A stretch of 58,679 nucleotides of DNA from the NCBI GenBank assembly GCA_017936845.1, contig JAGBES010000016.1, positions 1 to 58,679 on the forward strand, read 5' to 3'. The stretch comes from Bacilli bacterium (lineage in GTDB: Bacteria; Bacillota_I; Bacilli_A; RF39; UBA660). Positions 1 through 8,789 of the stretch are shown piece after piece (the stretch's first letter is position 1; the number at the start of each line of letters is the position of its first letter). The notes beneath the pieces were generated by a model, which saw nothing but the letters and a program-made list of their open reading frames with translations, was not told the origin of the DNA and searched no databases. The position numbers and the translations under genes are program-made.

Positions 1-104
1 AATTTATTGATGATATTATTTGGGATAATAACAATTATCGACCAAGTTATGCATTAAATTATAAAACCCCAATTGAATATAGAACTCAATTAGGGTTTCA
101 ATAA
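1..104 (+). pseudogene. IS3-family transposase, C-terminal end (cut by window edge)
   Basis: Only the last 33 codons are inside the window, in frame 3, ending with TAA at 102-104. The tail reads NNNYRPSYALNYKTPIEYR, which matches the conserved C-terminus of the IS150-type (IS3 family) orfB transposase, a DDE integrase that cuts and joins element ends. Whether the whole gene is intact cannot be judged because the start lies left of the window, so it is marked partial rather than truly broken. Confidence 0.8.
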
Positions 105-107
105 TAC

Positions 108-138
108 TTTTTTAGTGTCTACTTTTTGTTGACAACTT
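108..138 (+). mobile_element. Right end (terminal inverted repeat) of the IS3-family element
   Basis: Directly after the transposase stop comes TAGTGTCTACTTTTTGTTGA (113-132), the typical terminal sequence of IS150-like elements, where TGTCTAC/GTAGACA marks the tip. The partner repeat is outside the window, so the exact boundary and target duplication are inferred. Confidence 0.6.
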
Positions 139-160
139 CAAGTGTAAAAACACTCTTTTT
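139..160 (+). terminator. Rho-independent terminator after IS element
   Basis: Short stem AGTGT-aaaa-ACACT followed by CTTTTTAT, just outside the IS end. It would stop read-through from the transposase into the next gene. Confidence 0.5.
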
Positions 161-231
161 ATATTTGACTTTGAATATTAAATATGATATTATTTATAAT
201 AGATAATACCTAATAATAAGGGGGCACAAGC

Positions 232-651
232 ATGAAAGAAACATATTTATTTGATTATGTAAATGAAAATGAATTTCATAAACTTGAAAGATCACTAAAA
301 AAATATAATATGTTAGCATATAAAAAACTACATTTTGATTATTATCAAAAATTAAAAGAAGGAAATTTTTTAGGAAAACTTATTTCAACAAATAGGGAAA
401 ATAACACTAAAACATATGAATTAAAACTACCAACTGATACATTATTTGCTAAAGTGCACGGTGAAATAAAATTACATTATGTAGTATATGAAAAAGAAAA
501 AATGGTATTACTTGATAAATTAACTCCTGAAGATATCTTAAGTGAAGGTCATCAATCAGAACTTGTTACATATAAAGGTGTAATGGTATCTAAAGAACAT
601 TCAGATAAGGATATGTTTAAAATAAATTTACTTAATATGATAAATAAATAA
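232..651 (+). CDS. Hypothetical protein, 139 aa
   Basis: I do not recognise this family. It is a soluble, charged protein with no signal peptide or membrane segment. The start ATG is supported by a GGGGG-type ribosome binding site (AAGGGGGCACAAGC) and a TATAAT-like box lies upstream around 185-205. It is monocistronic, lying between an IS element and the convergent comEB gene, with a shared terminator behind it. Confidence 0.7.
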   Translation: MKETYLFDYVNENEFHKLERSLKKYNMLAYKKLHFDYYQKLKEGNFLGKLISTNRENNTKTYELKLPTDTLFAKVHGEIKLHYVVYEKEKMVLLDKLTPEDILSEGHQSELVTYKGVMVSKEHSDKDMFKINLLNMINK

Positions 652-679
652 AAATGCTTTATATTAAAAGCATTTTTAT
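652..679. terminator. Bidirectional terminator between the hypothetical gene and comEB
   Basis: Inverted repeat AAAATGCTTT-atatt-AAAGCATTTTT, with A-run on one side and T-run on the other, so it serves both convergent genes. Confidence 0.75.
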
Positions 680-1159
680 TTATAATTTTATAGTATAAGT
701 TTTATTTTTTTCTTGGTACTTTTCATAAACAACGCCACATTCGTCAAACATTTTTTTAGCAACTATATTACCATCAGTATTATTATATTTATCAGATAAA
801 TAAATTACTTTTTTTATTCCACTTTGTATTATGGCTTTAGCACATTCATTACATGGAAATAAATCAACATAAATAGTTGTTCCTCTTAAATCACAATTAG
901 AGTTTAATATTGCATTAAGTTCAGCATGACATACATATGCATATTTTGTATTAAGAAAATTTCCATCTCTATCCCATGGCATTATATCATCATTAAATCC
1001 TCTTGGGGCACCATTATAACCACAACTTATAATTTTTTTATCATCATCTATAATACAAGCTCCAACTTGAGTATTAGGATCTTTACTTCTTAGAGCAGAT
1101 ACTTTAGCTACTAACATAAAATAGGTATCCCAATCAATATAATCATTTCTTTTATTCAT
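680..1159 (-). CDS. comEB: dCMP deaminase (ComEB-type), zinc-dependent
   Basis: Deaminates dCMP to dUMP, feeding thymidylate synthesis in the cytoplasm. The 159-aa protein shows the whole cytidine/deoxycytidylate deaminase signature: CHAELNAI with zinc ligand His78 and catalytic Glu80, and PCNEC with zinc-binding Cys103 and Cys106. N-terminal RSKDPNTQVGACI and YNGAPRGF are typical of dCMP deaminases rather than tRNA or guanine deaminases. The minus-strand ribosome binding site is AGGAGGTTTTT in front of ATG. It stands alone here, away from other competence genes. Confidence 0.93.
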   Translation of the reverse strand: MNKRNDYIDWDTYFMLVAKVSALRSKDPNTQVGACIIDDDKKIISCGYNGAPRGFNDDIMPWDRDGNFLNTKYAYVCHAELNAILNSNCDLRGTTIYVDLFPCNECAKAIIQSGIKKVIYLSDKYNNTDGNIVAKKMFDECGVVYEKYQEKNKTYTIKL

Positions 1160-1206
1160 AAAAACCTCCTAAAGAGATTTTATCATGACAGTAGGTAATA
1201 ATCAAT

Positions 1207-1767
1207 TCATTTTATTCTTTTTTTCCAAAAATGATTACATATAATACAAAATAATCTTTTGTTTAACCATTTAATATTTGTATTTAAATTTATACTTTTT
1301 TCATTATTAATATAGCACTTAAATATTTTAATTTTTTTAAAAAAGTCATGACAAAATAAACTTAGAAATTTATTTTTCTTTGTTATTCCAATTATTTCTC
1401 CGGATCCTATATTTAAATATCCTTTAAAGAAACCTTTCTTTTTATTTATCCAATATATAAAAGTATCAATAGCTAAAAAATTTTGTCTATATTCTAAGAA
1501 ACCACAATTACATATGATATATATATTTTTATTTATAAGTTTGTTATTAAAATTTTCCATAAATTCTATTAGTTTTGATGGAAAAGTATCCATATATAGT
1601 GGAAATACAAATATTATATTTTTATATATGCTTATGTTTTTTTTTATTAATTCAAAATTATCTTTATAAATATAATTAATAATATCATTATCAGATTTTA
1701 TTAATTGTGTAAAATATTCAGAATTACTATTTTTAATTTTTGGACTACAATTAATATATAGATTCAT
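1207..1767 (-). CDS. Flavodoxin-fold NAD(P)H-dependent oxidoreductase-like protein, 186 aa
   Basis: N-terminus MNLYINCSPKIKNSNSEYF resembles the FMN phosphate loop of the NADPH-dependent FMN reductase/flavodoxin family, and IIFVFPLYMDTFPSKLIEFME matches the second FMN-contact loop (PLYxDxxP) of these proteins. The C-terminal third is Lys/Phe/Cys-rich and less conserved. It overlaps the upstream flavodoxin-like gene by 17 nt, with ribosome binding site TTAGGAG inside that gene, so the two are translated together and may form a heterodimer or relay. Substrate unknown. Confidence 0.7.
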   Translation of the reverse strand: MNLYINCSPKIKNSNSEYFTQLIKSDNDIINYIYKDNFELIKKNISIYKNIIFVFPLYMDTFPSKLIEFMENFNNKLINKNIYIICNCGFLEYRQNFLAIDTFIYWINKKKGFFKGYLNIGSGEIIGITKKNKFLSLFCHDFFKKIKIFKCYINNEKSINLNTNIKWLNKRLFCIICNHFWKKRIK

Positions 1768-2236
1768 TTAGATATCTCCTAACATCATTTTCATTTTTAA
1801 AATATAATATAGTAGGCTTTTTTAAATTAAAATTTAAAGCATTTCTATTTACTAATTTTTCTAATAATAATTTTTCTTTTGAATTAATTTTTCCATAAAA
1901 TATAGTTATAAAATCTAGCTTTTGTTTTATTCTAGCTTTATGATGTATTTCCTTATTTCTAATTACAAAATAGGGAAGTACAAAACCGATATTCCTTTCT
2001 AATATTTTTTTAACTTTAGAACTATATGTTCCATAAAAATTTCTACTTACAATTATTAAAGTATCGGAATTTAAAATGTTTTTACAAACTTCTTTATAAT
2101 TATCTTTATGTATACATTTCATAGGTGTGTTTGTCCAACAATTAAAGCATCCTATACAATTTTTAATATTATAGTCGTTTAATATAATGTTATTATCTAC
2201 TTCTATATTATCCAAATCATGTATTATTGTTTTCAT
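1751..2236 (-). CDS. Flavodoxin family protein with CxxCxxC motif, 161 aa
   Basis: Contains NCIGCFNCWTNTPMKCIHKD (residues about 27-46), the hallmark of one NADPH-dependent FMN reductase-like family, followed by the flavodoxin-fold segment DTLIIVSRNFYGTYSSKVKKILER. It likely binds FMN and acts in redox chemistry on an unknown substrate. It is first in a two-gene minus-strand operon with the 17-nt overlapping homologue. No Shine-Dalgarno is visible; a TATAAT box sits only about 7 nt before the ATG, so the message may be nearly leaderless. Confidence 0.7.
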   Translation of the reverse strand: MKTIIHDLDNIEVDNNIILNDYNIKNCIGCFNCWTNTPMKCIHKDNYKEVCKNILNSDTLIIVSRNFYGTYSSKVKKILERNIGFVLPYFVIRNKEIHHKARIKQKLDFITIFYGKINSKEKLLLEKLVNRNALNFNLKKPTILYFKNENDVRRYLNESIY

Positions 2237-2291
2237 GATATATTATATGTGTTAATATTTTAAAATATTACATATTTATTATTATAAATAA

Positions 2292-2320
2292 TAAAAAACT
2301 CGTATATAGATAATACGAGT
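2292..2320 (-). terminator. Terminator of the tRNA-Gln/tRNA-Thr unit
   Basis: ACTCGTAT-7 nt-ATACGAGT, read on the minus strand and followed by TTTTTTAT. Confidence 0.8.
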
Positions 2321-2330
2321 ATATTTTTTA

Positions 2331-2404
2331 TGGTGCCGAATGTAAGAATCGAACTTACATCTAATCATTACGAGGGATTTGTTTTACCATTAAACTAAAT
2401 CGGC
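2331..2404 (-). tRNA. tRNA-Thr (anticodon CGU)
   Basis: Cloverleaf: acceptor GCCGATT/ATTCGGC (one T-T mismatch), D stem GTTT/AAAC, T arm GTAAG-TTCGATT-CTTAC, discriminator A and encoded CCA. The anticodon loop CTCGTAA gives CGT. The pair next to the loop is a C-T mismatch, so the identity deserves checking with a tRNA model. Confidence 0.75.
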
Positions 2405-2406
2405 AG

Positions 2407-2480
2407 TGGTTGTCCTAGTTAGATTCGAACTAACGATGATGGGGTCAGAGCCCATTGCCTTACCACTTGGCCATAGGACA
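2407..2480 (-). tRNA. tRNA-Gln (anticodon CUG)
   Basis: Acceptor TGTCCTA/TAGGACA, anticodon arm ATGGG-CTCTGAC-CCCAT giving CTG, T arm GTTAG-TTCGAAT-CTAAC, encoded CCA. The D arm GGCCAAGTGGTAAGGCA is typical of bacterial tRNA-Gln. Confidence 0.9.
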
Positions 2481-2497
2481 ATCTTGGTACAAGGTAA

Positions 2498-2520
2498 AAT
2501 AAAAAACCGTCCAATCGGTT
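2498..2520 (-). terminator. Terminator between tRNA-Leu and tRNA-Gln
   Basis: AACCG-ATTGGA-CGGTT followed by TTTTATTTT on the minus strand. It may split the tRNA cluster into two units or attenuate the downstream pair. Confidence 0.65.
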
Positions 2521-2533
2521 ATCTTAAAATGAA

Positions 2534-2617
2534 TGGTGCAGGTGAAGGGACTTGAACCCCCACGGATTAACCACTAGATCCTAAGTCTAGCGCGTCTGCC
2601 AATTTCGCCACACCTGC
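2534..2617 (-). tRNA. tRNA-Leu (anticodon UAG)
   Basis: Acceptor GCAGGTG/CACCTGC, anticodon arm CTAGA-CTTAGGA-TCTAG giving TAG, a long variable arm as expected for class II tRNA-Leu, T arm GGGGGTTCAAGTCCC, encoded CCA. Confidence 0.92.
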
Positions 2618-2622
2618 ATGAA

Positions 2623-2699
2623 TGGTGGACCTTGTAGGACTCGAACCTACGACCGTCCGGTTATGAGCCGGATGCTCTAACCAACTGAGCTAAAGGTCC
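2623..2699 (-). tRNA. tRNA-Ile2 (CAU, expected lysidine at C34)
   Basis: GGACCTTTAGCTCAGTTGGT start and anticodon arm TCCGG-CTCATAA-CCGGA. The body closely matches the Bacillus tRNA-Ile with CAU anticodon, not elongator Met, which is found separately at 16901-16977. It should therefore need TilS modification to read AUA, a very common codon in this AT-rich genome. Confidence 0.8.
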
Positions 2700-2782
2700 A
2701 TACACATTACTTATTAATAATAACATATTTGTTTTGAATATGCAATACTTAATTATAAAAAAAATTAATTTATTCTAAATAA

Positions 2783-2812
2783 TTGAATATATTCAAATAA
2801 CTATGTTATAAT
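2783..2812 (+). promoter_or_regulatory. SigA-type promoter of cysS
   Basis: TTGAAT, 18-nt spacer, extended minus-10 TGTTATAAT ending at 2812; the cysS start is 19 nt further on. Confidence 0.65.
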
Positions 2813-2830
2813 TAACTAGGATGTGATTTG

Positions 2831-4231
2831 ATGAAAATTTATAATACGTTATCAAGAAAATTAGAAGAATTTGTTCCTCATGATAAAGAAAAAGTTACAA
2901 TGTATACTTGTGGTCCTACAGTATATCATTATGCTCATATTGGAAACCTTAGAACATATATTTTTGAAGATATATTAGAAAAAACTTTAAATTATATTGG
3001 ATATAATGTAAAAAGATGTATGAATATAACAGATGTTGGACATCTTACAAGTGATTCTGATAGTGGTGAAGATAAAATGTTAAAAGGAGCTAAAAGAGAG
3101 CATAAATCCGTTTTAGAAATAGCTGACTTTTATACAAATGAATTTAAAAAAGATATAGAAAAATTAAATATAAAGTGGCCAGAAATAGTATCAAAAGCTA
3201 CTGATAATATTGATATGTATATTAAAATTGTAAAAAAACTATTAGAAGATAATTATGCATATGTAAGTGGAGGTAATGTTTATTTTAATACATCAAAATT
3301 AGAAGATTACTATAAACTTACAAATCATAAAATAGATGAGATGGTTGTTGGTGTAAGAGAAGGAGTAGAAGAAGATTTAAGTAAAAAGAGTCAAAATGAT
3401 TTCGTTCTTTGGTTTACTAAATCTAAATTTGATTCACAAGAACTTAAATGGGATAGTCCATGGGGACTTGGATATCCTGGATGGCATATAGAATGTTCAG
3501 GAATAAGTATTAAAAATTTAGGTGAATATTTAGATATTCATTGTGGTGGAATCGATAATATATTTCCACATCATACCAATGAAATTGCTCAATCTGAAGC
3601 TTATTTAGGTCATAAATGGTGTAATTACTGGATCCATGGAGAACATTTAAATGATGAAACAGGAAAGATGAGTAAATCAAATGGAGAATTTTTAACATTA
3701 TCACTTTTAGAAGAAAAAGGATATAATCCACTTGATTATAGATTTATGTGTTTAAATTCATCATATAGAAAAGTTTTAGTGTTTAGTTATGATGCATTAA
3801 ATCAAGCACATAATTCATATCAAAAATTAAAAAACAAAATTAAAAGTTTAAATAAAAACTTAAATGAAGAATTAAATAATTTAAAAATAGAAGAATATAA
3901 AAATAAATTTAAAGAAGCTTTAGAAAATGATTTAAATACATCACTTGCTTTAACTGTAATATATGATTTATTAAAAGATGATATAAATGATACAACAAAA
4001 ATATATTTAATAGAAGAATTTGATAAAGTATTATCACTTGATTTATTAAAAGAAGAAGTAAAAGAAATAGATAATGACTTATTAGAATATATTAATTCTA
4101 TGATAACTAAAAGAAATGAAGCAAAACAAAATAAGGATTATGCTTTAGCAGATAAAATAAGAACTGAACTAAATGAAAAAGGTATTTTAATAAAAGATAC
4201 AAGAGAAGGTACAATATATGAAATAAAATAG
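2831..4231 (+). CDS. cysS: Cysteine--tRNA ligase
   Basis: Charges tRNA-Cys with cysteine in the cytoplasm. The 466-aa length is normal for the family. Class I motifs are clear: CGPTVYHYAHIGNLRTY (zinc ligand Cys and HIGH variant HIGN near residue 36), the WHIECSGIS and HCGGIDNIFPHH segments contributing zinc ligands, and KMSKSNGEF as the KMSKS loop. I chose ATG 2831 over TTG 2828 because the AGGATGTG ribosome binding site is then better spaced. It has its own promoter and terminator, so it appears monocistronic. Confidence 0.97.
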   Translation: MKIYNTLSRKLEEFVPHDKEKVTMYTCGPTVYHYAHIGNLRTYIFEDILEKTLNYIGYNVKRCMNITDVGHLTSDSDSGEDKMLKGAKREHKSVLEIADFYTNEFKKDIEKLNIKWPEIVSKATDNIDMYIKIVKKLLEDNYAYVSGGNVYFNTSKLEDYYKLTNHKIDEMVVGVREGVEEDLSKKSQNDFVLWFTKSKFDSQELKWDSPWGLGYPGWHIECSGISIKNLGEYLDIHCGGIDNIFPHHTNEIAQSEAYLGHKWCNYWIHGEHLNDETGKMSKSNGEFLTLSLLEEKGYNPLDYRFMCLNSSYRKVLVFSYDALNQAHNSYQKLKNKIKSLNKNLNEELNNLKIEEYKNKFKEALENDLNTSLALTVIYDLLKDDINDTTKIYLIEEFDKVLSLDLLKEEVKEIDNDLLEYINSMITKRNEAKQNKDYALADKIRTELNEKGILIKDTREGTIYEIK

Positions 4232-4256
4232 CAAATACATAAATATTTGCTATTTT
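4232..4256 (+). terminator. cysS terminator
   Basis: GCAAATA-cataaa-TATTTGC then TATTTTATTATT, starting right after the stop codon. Confidence 0.85.
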
Positions 4257-4260
4257 ATTA

Positions 4261-4289
4261 TTGACAAACAATTGTTCGTTAGATATAAT
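4261..4289 (+). promoter_or_regulatory. Consensus promoter P1 of ruvAB
   Basis: TTGACA at 4261-4266 and TATAAT at 4284-4289 with an exact 17-nt spacer, the strongest promoter match I see in the window. A LexA-like operator fills the spacer, which would allow tight repression of a strong promoter. Confidence 0.8.
4265..4278. promoter_or_regulatory. LexA/DinR-type SOS box
   Basis: CAAACAATTGTTCG matches the Gram-positive SOS box CGAACNNNNGTTCG at 9 of 10 fixed positions. It overlaps the minus-35 and the spacer of the ruvAB promoter, a repressing position. ruvAB is an SOS operon in Bacillus subtilis, so this is a well-supported inference. Confidence 0.75.
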
Positions 4290-4308
4290 TTTTATAGTAA
4301 ATTACTTG

Positions 4309-4343
4309 ATTGATTAAATAATCAATTCAATTTATGGTATAAT
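4309..4343 (+). promoter_or_regulatory. Possible second ruvAB promoter with palindrome
   Basis: Extended minus-10 TGGTATAAT at 4335-4343, preceded by a perfect inverted repeat ATTGATT-aaat-AATCAAT (4309-4326) in the minus-35 area. No good minus-35 hexamer is seen, so an activator or a weak basal promoter is possible. Confidence 0.4.
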
Positions 4344-4359
4344 TTAGTTAGGTGATTTT

Positions 4360-4911
4360 ATGTATGGTTATATAAAAGGTAAGGTAACAGAAATAGAGAG
4401 CAATTATATAATTTTAGAAAATAATGATATAGGGTATTTGGTATTTAATGCAAATCCTTATTCTTTTAGTATAAATGAAGAATATAAAATATATATTTAT
4501 CAAAATGTTAAAGAAGATGAACTTTCATTATATGGTTTTAAAAGTAAAGAAGAAAAAGAATTATTTTTAAAATTAATAGATGTAAAAGGACTAGGTCCTA
4601 AAATGGCTTTACCAATAATTGCAACTAATAATATAAATGATGTGGTTGAAGCAATAGAAAAAAGTGATGTTAATTATTTAAAAAAATTTCCTAAAATAGG
4701 AGATAAAGTAGCAAGACAAATAATATTAGATTTAAAAGGTAAGTTAATAGTAAATGAAAATGATAAAATAGATTATAATGAAGAATTAATAGAAGCATTA
4801 GAAGCATTAGGATATAAAAAACAAGATGTAAAAAAAATAATACCTAATGTTAATAAAGAAGAAAAGATAGAAAATCAAATTAAAGAAGCATTAAAATTGT
4901 TACTTAAGTAG
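4360..4911 (+). CDS. ruvA: Holliday junction DNA helicase subunit RuvA
   Basis: Binds four-way junctions and loads RuvB for branch migration. The 183-aa protein has the N-terminal OB fold ([20 protein letters not shown]), two helix-hairpin-helix motifs ([10 protein letters not shown] and [20 protein letters not shown]) and a short C-terminal helical domain that contacts RuvB ([18 protein letters not shown]). Ribosome binding site TTAGGTGATTTT. It is 8 nt from ruvB, forming an operon under the SOS-type promoter. Confidence 0.96.
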   Translation: MYGYIKGKVTEIESNYIILENNDIGYLVFNANPYSFSINEEYKIYIYQNVKEDELSLYGFKSKEEKELFLKLIDVKGLGPKMALPIIATNNINDVVEAIEKSDVNYLKKFPKIGDKVARQIILDLKGKLIVNENDKIDYNEELIEALEALGYKKQDVKKIIPNVNKEEKIENQIKEALKLLLK

Positions 4912-4919
4912 GTGAATTT

Positions 4920-5918
4920 ATGGAAGAAAGAATAATAACAAATCATGAACTTGAAGAAGATACTTTTGAAAGTTCTATAAGACCAGATAGTATAGATGAA
5001 TATATAGGTCAAACAGAAGTAAAAGAAAATTTGAATATATTTATTAAAGCAGCTAAAATGAGAGATGAATCACTTGATCATGTTTTATTATATGGACCTC
5101 CAGGTTTAGGAAAAACAACATTAGCATATATAATAGCAAATGAACTTGGTACAAATATCAAAACAGCAAGTGGACCTTCTATTGAAAAAGCAGGTGATCT
5201 AGCAGCTATTCTTTCAACATTAGAAGAAGGAGACGTTTTATTTATAGATGAAATTCATAGAATTCCTAGATACATAGAAGAAATATTATATCCAGCAATG
5301 GAGGATTTTAAATTAGATATAATTGTTGGTAGCGATTCAACAAGTAGAAATATAAGAATTGACCTTCCACCATTTACACTTGTTGGAGCTACTACTAGAG
5401 CAGGAGATTTAACAAGCCCATTAAGAGATCGATTTGGAATAATATCTAAATTACAATTTTATACAGTAGATGAATTAAAAGAAATAGTAAAAAGAACATC
5501 TAGAGTTCTTGATACACCAATAGAAGATGATGCAGCTATAGAACTAGCTAGAAGAAGTAGAGGTACACCTAGAATTGCCAATCGTTTATTTAAGAGAGTT
5601 AGAGATTTTGCTTATGTAATGAATGATGGAGTGATTAATCTAGAAGTTACTAAAGAAGCTTTAGATAGGCTTAAAGTAGATAAATTAGGACTTGATGATA
5701 CAGATCATAATTTACTTAAAGCTATAATAGAAAGATTTAATGGAGGACCAGTTGGTATTGAAGCAATAGCTTCATCAATTGGTGAAGAACAAACAACAAT
5801 AGAAGATGTATATGAACCTTATTTACTTCAAACAGGTCTTCTTAAAAGAACAAGTAGAGGTAGAGTTGTAACAGAAAAAGCATATGAACATCTAGGAATA
5901 CCAAAAGAAAGTAAGTGA
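4920..5918 (+). CDS. ruvB: Holliday junction branch migration ATPase RuvB
   Basis: Hexameric AAA+ motor that drives branch migration with RuvA. Walker [12 protein letters not shown] (about residue 60), Walker [10 protein letters not shown], sensor 1 GATTRAG, arginine-finger region SPLRDRFGI, and a C-terminal winged-helix DNA-binding domain ending in [20 protein letters not shown]. Length 332 aa is standard. Immediately followed by queA (4-nt gap), the same ruvA-ruvB-queA order as in Bacillus. Confidence 0.97.
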   Translation: MEERIITNHELEEDTFESSIRPDSIDEYIGQTEVKENLNIFIKAAKMRDESLDHVLLYGPPGLGKTTLAYIIANELGTNIKTASGPSIEKAGDLAAILSTLEEGDVLFIDEIHRIPRYIEEILYPAMEDFKLDIIVGSDSTSRNIRIDLPPFTLVGATTRAGDLTSPLRDRFGIISKLQFYTVDELKEIVKRTSRVLDTPIEDDAAIELARRSRGTPRIANRLFKRVRDFAYVMNDGVINLEVTKEALDRLKVDKLGLDDTDHNLLKAIIERFNGGPVGIEAIASSIGEEQTTIEDVYEPYLLQTGLLKRTSRGRVVTEKAYEHLGIPKESK

Positions 5919-5922
5919 TTAA

Positions 5923-6948
5923 ATGAAAACAGATGATTTTGATTTTGAATTACCAGAAAGATTAATAGCTCAAACACCTATTAAAAATAGAGATGAATCA
6001 CGTATGTTAGTTTTAGATAGAAAAACTGGTAATATAGAACATAAACATTTTAATGAAATAATAGATTATTTAAATGAAGGAGATACTTTAGTTCTTAATG
6101 ATACAAAAGTAATGCCTGCTAGACTTTATGGAGTAAAAGAAGATACCAATGCTGTTATAGAGGTATTGTTACTAAAAGAATTAGAAGAAAACAAATGGGA
6201 ATCTTTAACTAAACCAGCTAAAAGAATTAAAATTGGAACAATTGTATCTTTTGGAGATGGGAGACTAAAAGCAAAATGTATAGAAATAAAAGAAGAAGGT
6301 ATCAGAGTATTTGAACTTAAATATGAAGGTATTTTATATGAAATATTAGATTCTTTAGGAGAAATGCCACTTCCACCATACATACATGAAAAATTAGAAG
6401 ATAAAGATAGATATCAAACTGTATATGCTAAAAATATAGGAAGTGCAGCAGCTCCAACTGCAGGTCTTCATTTTACGAAAGAATTATTAAAAAAAATAGA
6501 AAAAAAAGGTGTAAATGTTGTATATGTTACTTTGCATGTGGGGCTTGGAACATTTAGACCAGTAAATGTAGAAGATGTAACAACACATAAAATGCATAGT
6601 GAATTTTATATAATGAGTAAAGAAACTGCAGAAGTTTTAAATAAAGCAAAAATGGAAAATAGAAGAATTATTAGTGTTGGAACAACATCTACTAGAACAT
6701 TAGAAACTATAATTAATTTATATGGTGAATTTAGGGAATGTACGGGATGGACAGACATATTTATATATCCAGGATACAAGTTTAAAGCAATAAATTCACT
6801 TATAACTAATTTTCACCTTCCTAAATCAACTCTTGTAATGTTAGTAAGTGCTTTAGCTGGAAAAGAAAATATAATGAAAGCTTATCATGAAGCTATAGAA
6901 AAGGAATATAGATTTTTCTCATTTGGGGATTCAATGTTTATAAAATGA
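5923..6948 (+). CDS. queA: S-adenosylmethionine:tRNA ribosyltransferase-isomerase
   Basis: Transfers and isomerises the ribosyl group of SAM onto preQ1-modified tRNA, giving epoxyqueuosine. The 341-aa protein has the family blocks [43 protein letters not shown] and [18 protein letters not shown]. Ends with TGA that overlaps the next ATG (ATGA). The partner tgt gene is not in this window. Confidence 0.96.
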   Translation: MKTDDFDFELPERLIAQTPIKNRDESRMLVLDRKTGNIEHKHFNEIIDYLNEGDTLVLNDTKVMPARLYGVKEDTNAVIEVLLLKELEENKWESLTKPAKRIKIGTIVSFGDGRLKAKCIEIKEEGIRVFELKYEGILYEILDSLGEMPLPPYIHEKLEDKDRYQTVYAKNIGSAAAPTAGLHFTKELLKKIEKKGVNVVYVTLHVGLGTFRPVNVEDVTTHKMHSEFYIMSKETAEVLNKAKMENRRIISVGTTSTRTLETIINLYGEFRECTGWTDIFIYPGYKFKAINSLITNFHLPKSTLVMLVSALAGKENIMKAYHEAIEKEYRFFSFGDSMFIK

Positions 6949-7901
6949 CAAAAGATTTTGAAATAATAAGCGATGCAACAAAAGATTATATTTTATGTTC
7001 AAAGGCTAAAGGTTATAATGATTTTAAATTAATATCAACTCTTTCAAATATAATAATGAATGAAGATGATAAAAATAGAAATTATAAATATACAAAAAAA
7101 TATTTGTTAAAAGAAAATGATAAACTAGTGACAAATTTTTTAGAAAAATTGAATCCATTCTATAGAGAATATTATGAAACAAGAAAAGAAGATGGAACTA
7201 TAATATTTGATAATAATAAAGATGCTTATGATAAATGCGCATTTAGTGAATATGATGATATTTATAAGAAGAGAATTATATATATTCCTGTAAGAAGTAC
7301 AATAGAGGATTCATTTAGTATTGTTCATGAATTATTTCATGACATAAATTTATATGAAAAACTAAAAAATGTTACTAGAATGTTTTATACAGAAGGATTA
7401 TCTTTATTAGGTGAGATGTTACTTGAAGATTATTTAGTAGAAAATAATATAAAAGATGCTAAGATACCTATGAATTATTCTTTATATTGTGCAAAATCAA
7501 AAGCAATAGAAACAGATTTTAATATAAATTTAATATTAAAATATTTTGAAGATAATTATATTGATTCAGGTAAAATAATAGAAATAATAGAAAGCTATCC
7601 ATATAATTATGCTTCTGATTTATCAGAAATATTATCAAAAATAATAAATAATGAAGAATTAACTATTGATAATGAACAACCATATATATTAGGTACTTTA
7701 ATAGCTACTTATATGTATGATAGAATAAAAAATAATAAAAACAACATTAATGAATTATTTGAACTTAATCAAGAATTAAAAAATTATGAATTTGAACAAG
7801 TATTAGATTATTTAGAACTTGATTATAATAATGTTGATTTAAATGATGAAACTTATAAAAAATTAGAAAATTGCTATAAAAAATATGTAAAAAATAGGTG
7901 A
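6945..7901 (+). CDS. Putative zinc metallopeptidase-like protein, 318 aa
   Basis: Not a family I can name. It carries SIVHELFHD (His128, Glu129, His132, Asp133), the HExxH(D) zincin pattern, with acidic residues about 20 positions later (Glu150 and Glu157) as candidate third ligands. No signal peptide or membrane segment, so it should be cytoplasmic. It overlaps queA by 4 nt and is followed 3 nt later by miaA, so it is co-translated with two tRNA-modification genes. Catalysis is inferred only from the motif. Confidence 0.6.
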   Translation: MTKDFEIISDATKDYILCSKAKGYNDFKLISTLSNIIMNEDDKNRNYKYTKKYLLKENDKLVTNFLEKLNPFYREYYETRKEDGTIIFDNNKDAYDKCAFSEYDDIYKKRIIYIPVRSTIEDSFSIVHELFHDINLYEKLKNVTRMFYTEGLSLLGEMLLEDYLVENNIKDAKIPMNYSLYCAKSKAIETDFNINLILKYFEDNYIDSGKIIEIIESYPYNYASDLSEILSKIINNEELTIDNEQPYILGTLIATYMYDRIKNNKNNINELFELNQELKNYEFEQVLDYLELDYNNVDLNDETYKKLENCYKKYVKNR

Positions 7902-7904
7902 TTT

Positions 7905-8789
7905 ATGAAAGTAATATGTATAGTTGGACCAACGGCAGTCGGTAAAACAAAATTAAGTATTGAGCTTGCTAAAATATATAATGGAGAAATTATAAATGCA
8001 GATTCAACACAAGTATATAAAGATTTAGATATAGCAACCGCTAAAGTAACAAAAAAAGAAATGGAAGGTATAAAACATCATTTATTTGATATAAAAGATA
8101 TTACTGAAGATTATACAGTATATGAATATCAAAAAGATGCAAGGAATAAAATAGACGAGTTAATTAAAAAAAATAAAACTCCTATATTAGTAGGGGGAAC
8201 AGGACTTTATATAAAAGCTTGTTTATATGATTATAAATTTGAAGAAGAAACTATAAAAAATGATTATTCAGCTTACTCAAATGAAGAATTATATAATAAA
8301 TTATTAAGTATTGATTCAGAAACAAAGATCCATATTAATAATAGAAAAAGAGTAGAAAGAGCTCTAGATTATTATTATTCAAATAATAAAATATTTAGTT
8401 CTAAAGAAAAAACTGATAAATTACTTTATGATACTATATTTATAGGACTTACAACAAATAGAGAAAATTTATATGATAGAATTAATAATAGAGTAGATAT
8501 AATGATTAAAGATGGATTAATAGATGAAGCAAAAAAAATATATGATACTAATGTAAGAACAAAAGCTGTGTTAACACCAATTGGATACAAGGAATTGTTT
8601 CCATATTTTGAAAAAAAAGAGTCTTTAGAAAACTCAATAGAATTAATTAAACAAAGAAGTAGAAGATATGCTAAAAGACAATATACATGGTTTAATAATC
8701 AAATGAAAATAAATTGGTTTAATACAAATTATGAAGATTTTAATAAAACAGTAGAAGAAATAAAAAAATTTATAGGAGGTAATTTATGA
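7905..8789 (+). CDS. miaA: tRNA dimethylallyltransferase
   Basis: Adds the isopentenyl group to A37 of tRNAs reading UNN codons. P-loop GPTAVGKTKLSIELA at residues 7-21, DSTQVYKDLDIATAK, VGGTGLYIKA and RRYAKRQYTWFNN are all family signatures; 294 aa is normal. Ribosome binding site AGGTGATTT. The stop overlaps the deoD start (ATGA). Confidence 0.96.
   Translation: MKVICIVGPTAVGKTKLSIELAKIYNGEIINADSTQVYKDLDIATAKVTKKEMEGIKHHLFDIKDITEDYTVYEYQKDARNKIDELIKKNKTPILVGGTGLYIKACLYDYKFEEETIKNDYSAYSNEELYNKLLSIDSETKIHINNRKRVERALDYYYSNNKIFSSKEKTDKLLYDTIFIGLTTNRENLYDRINNRVDIMIKDGLIDEAKKIYDTNVRTKAVLTPIGYKELFPYFEKKESLENSIELIKQRSRRYAKRQYTWFNNQMKINWFNTNYEDFNKTVEEIKKFIGGNL

Noticed and set aside
1207-2236. One flavodoxin-type gene broken by a frameshift
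   Set aside because: Each ORF has its own N-terminal start pattern and the second has its own AGGAG site, so two homologous genes in tandem fit better.
3510-3731. Minus-strand ORF inside cysS, and many similar antisense ORFs
   Set aside because: They are mirror frames of AT-rich real genes, without ribosome binding sites or recognisable motifs.
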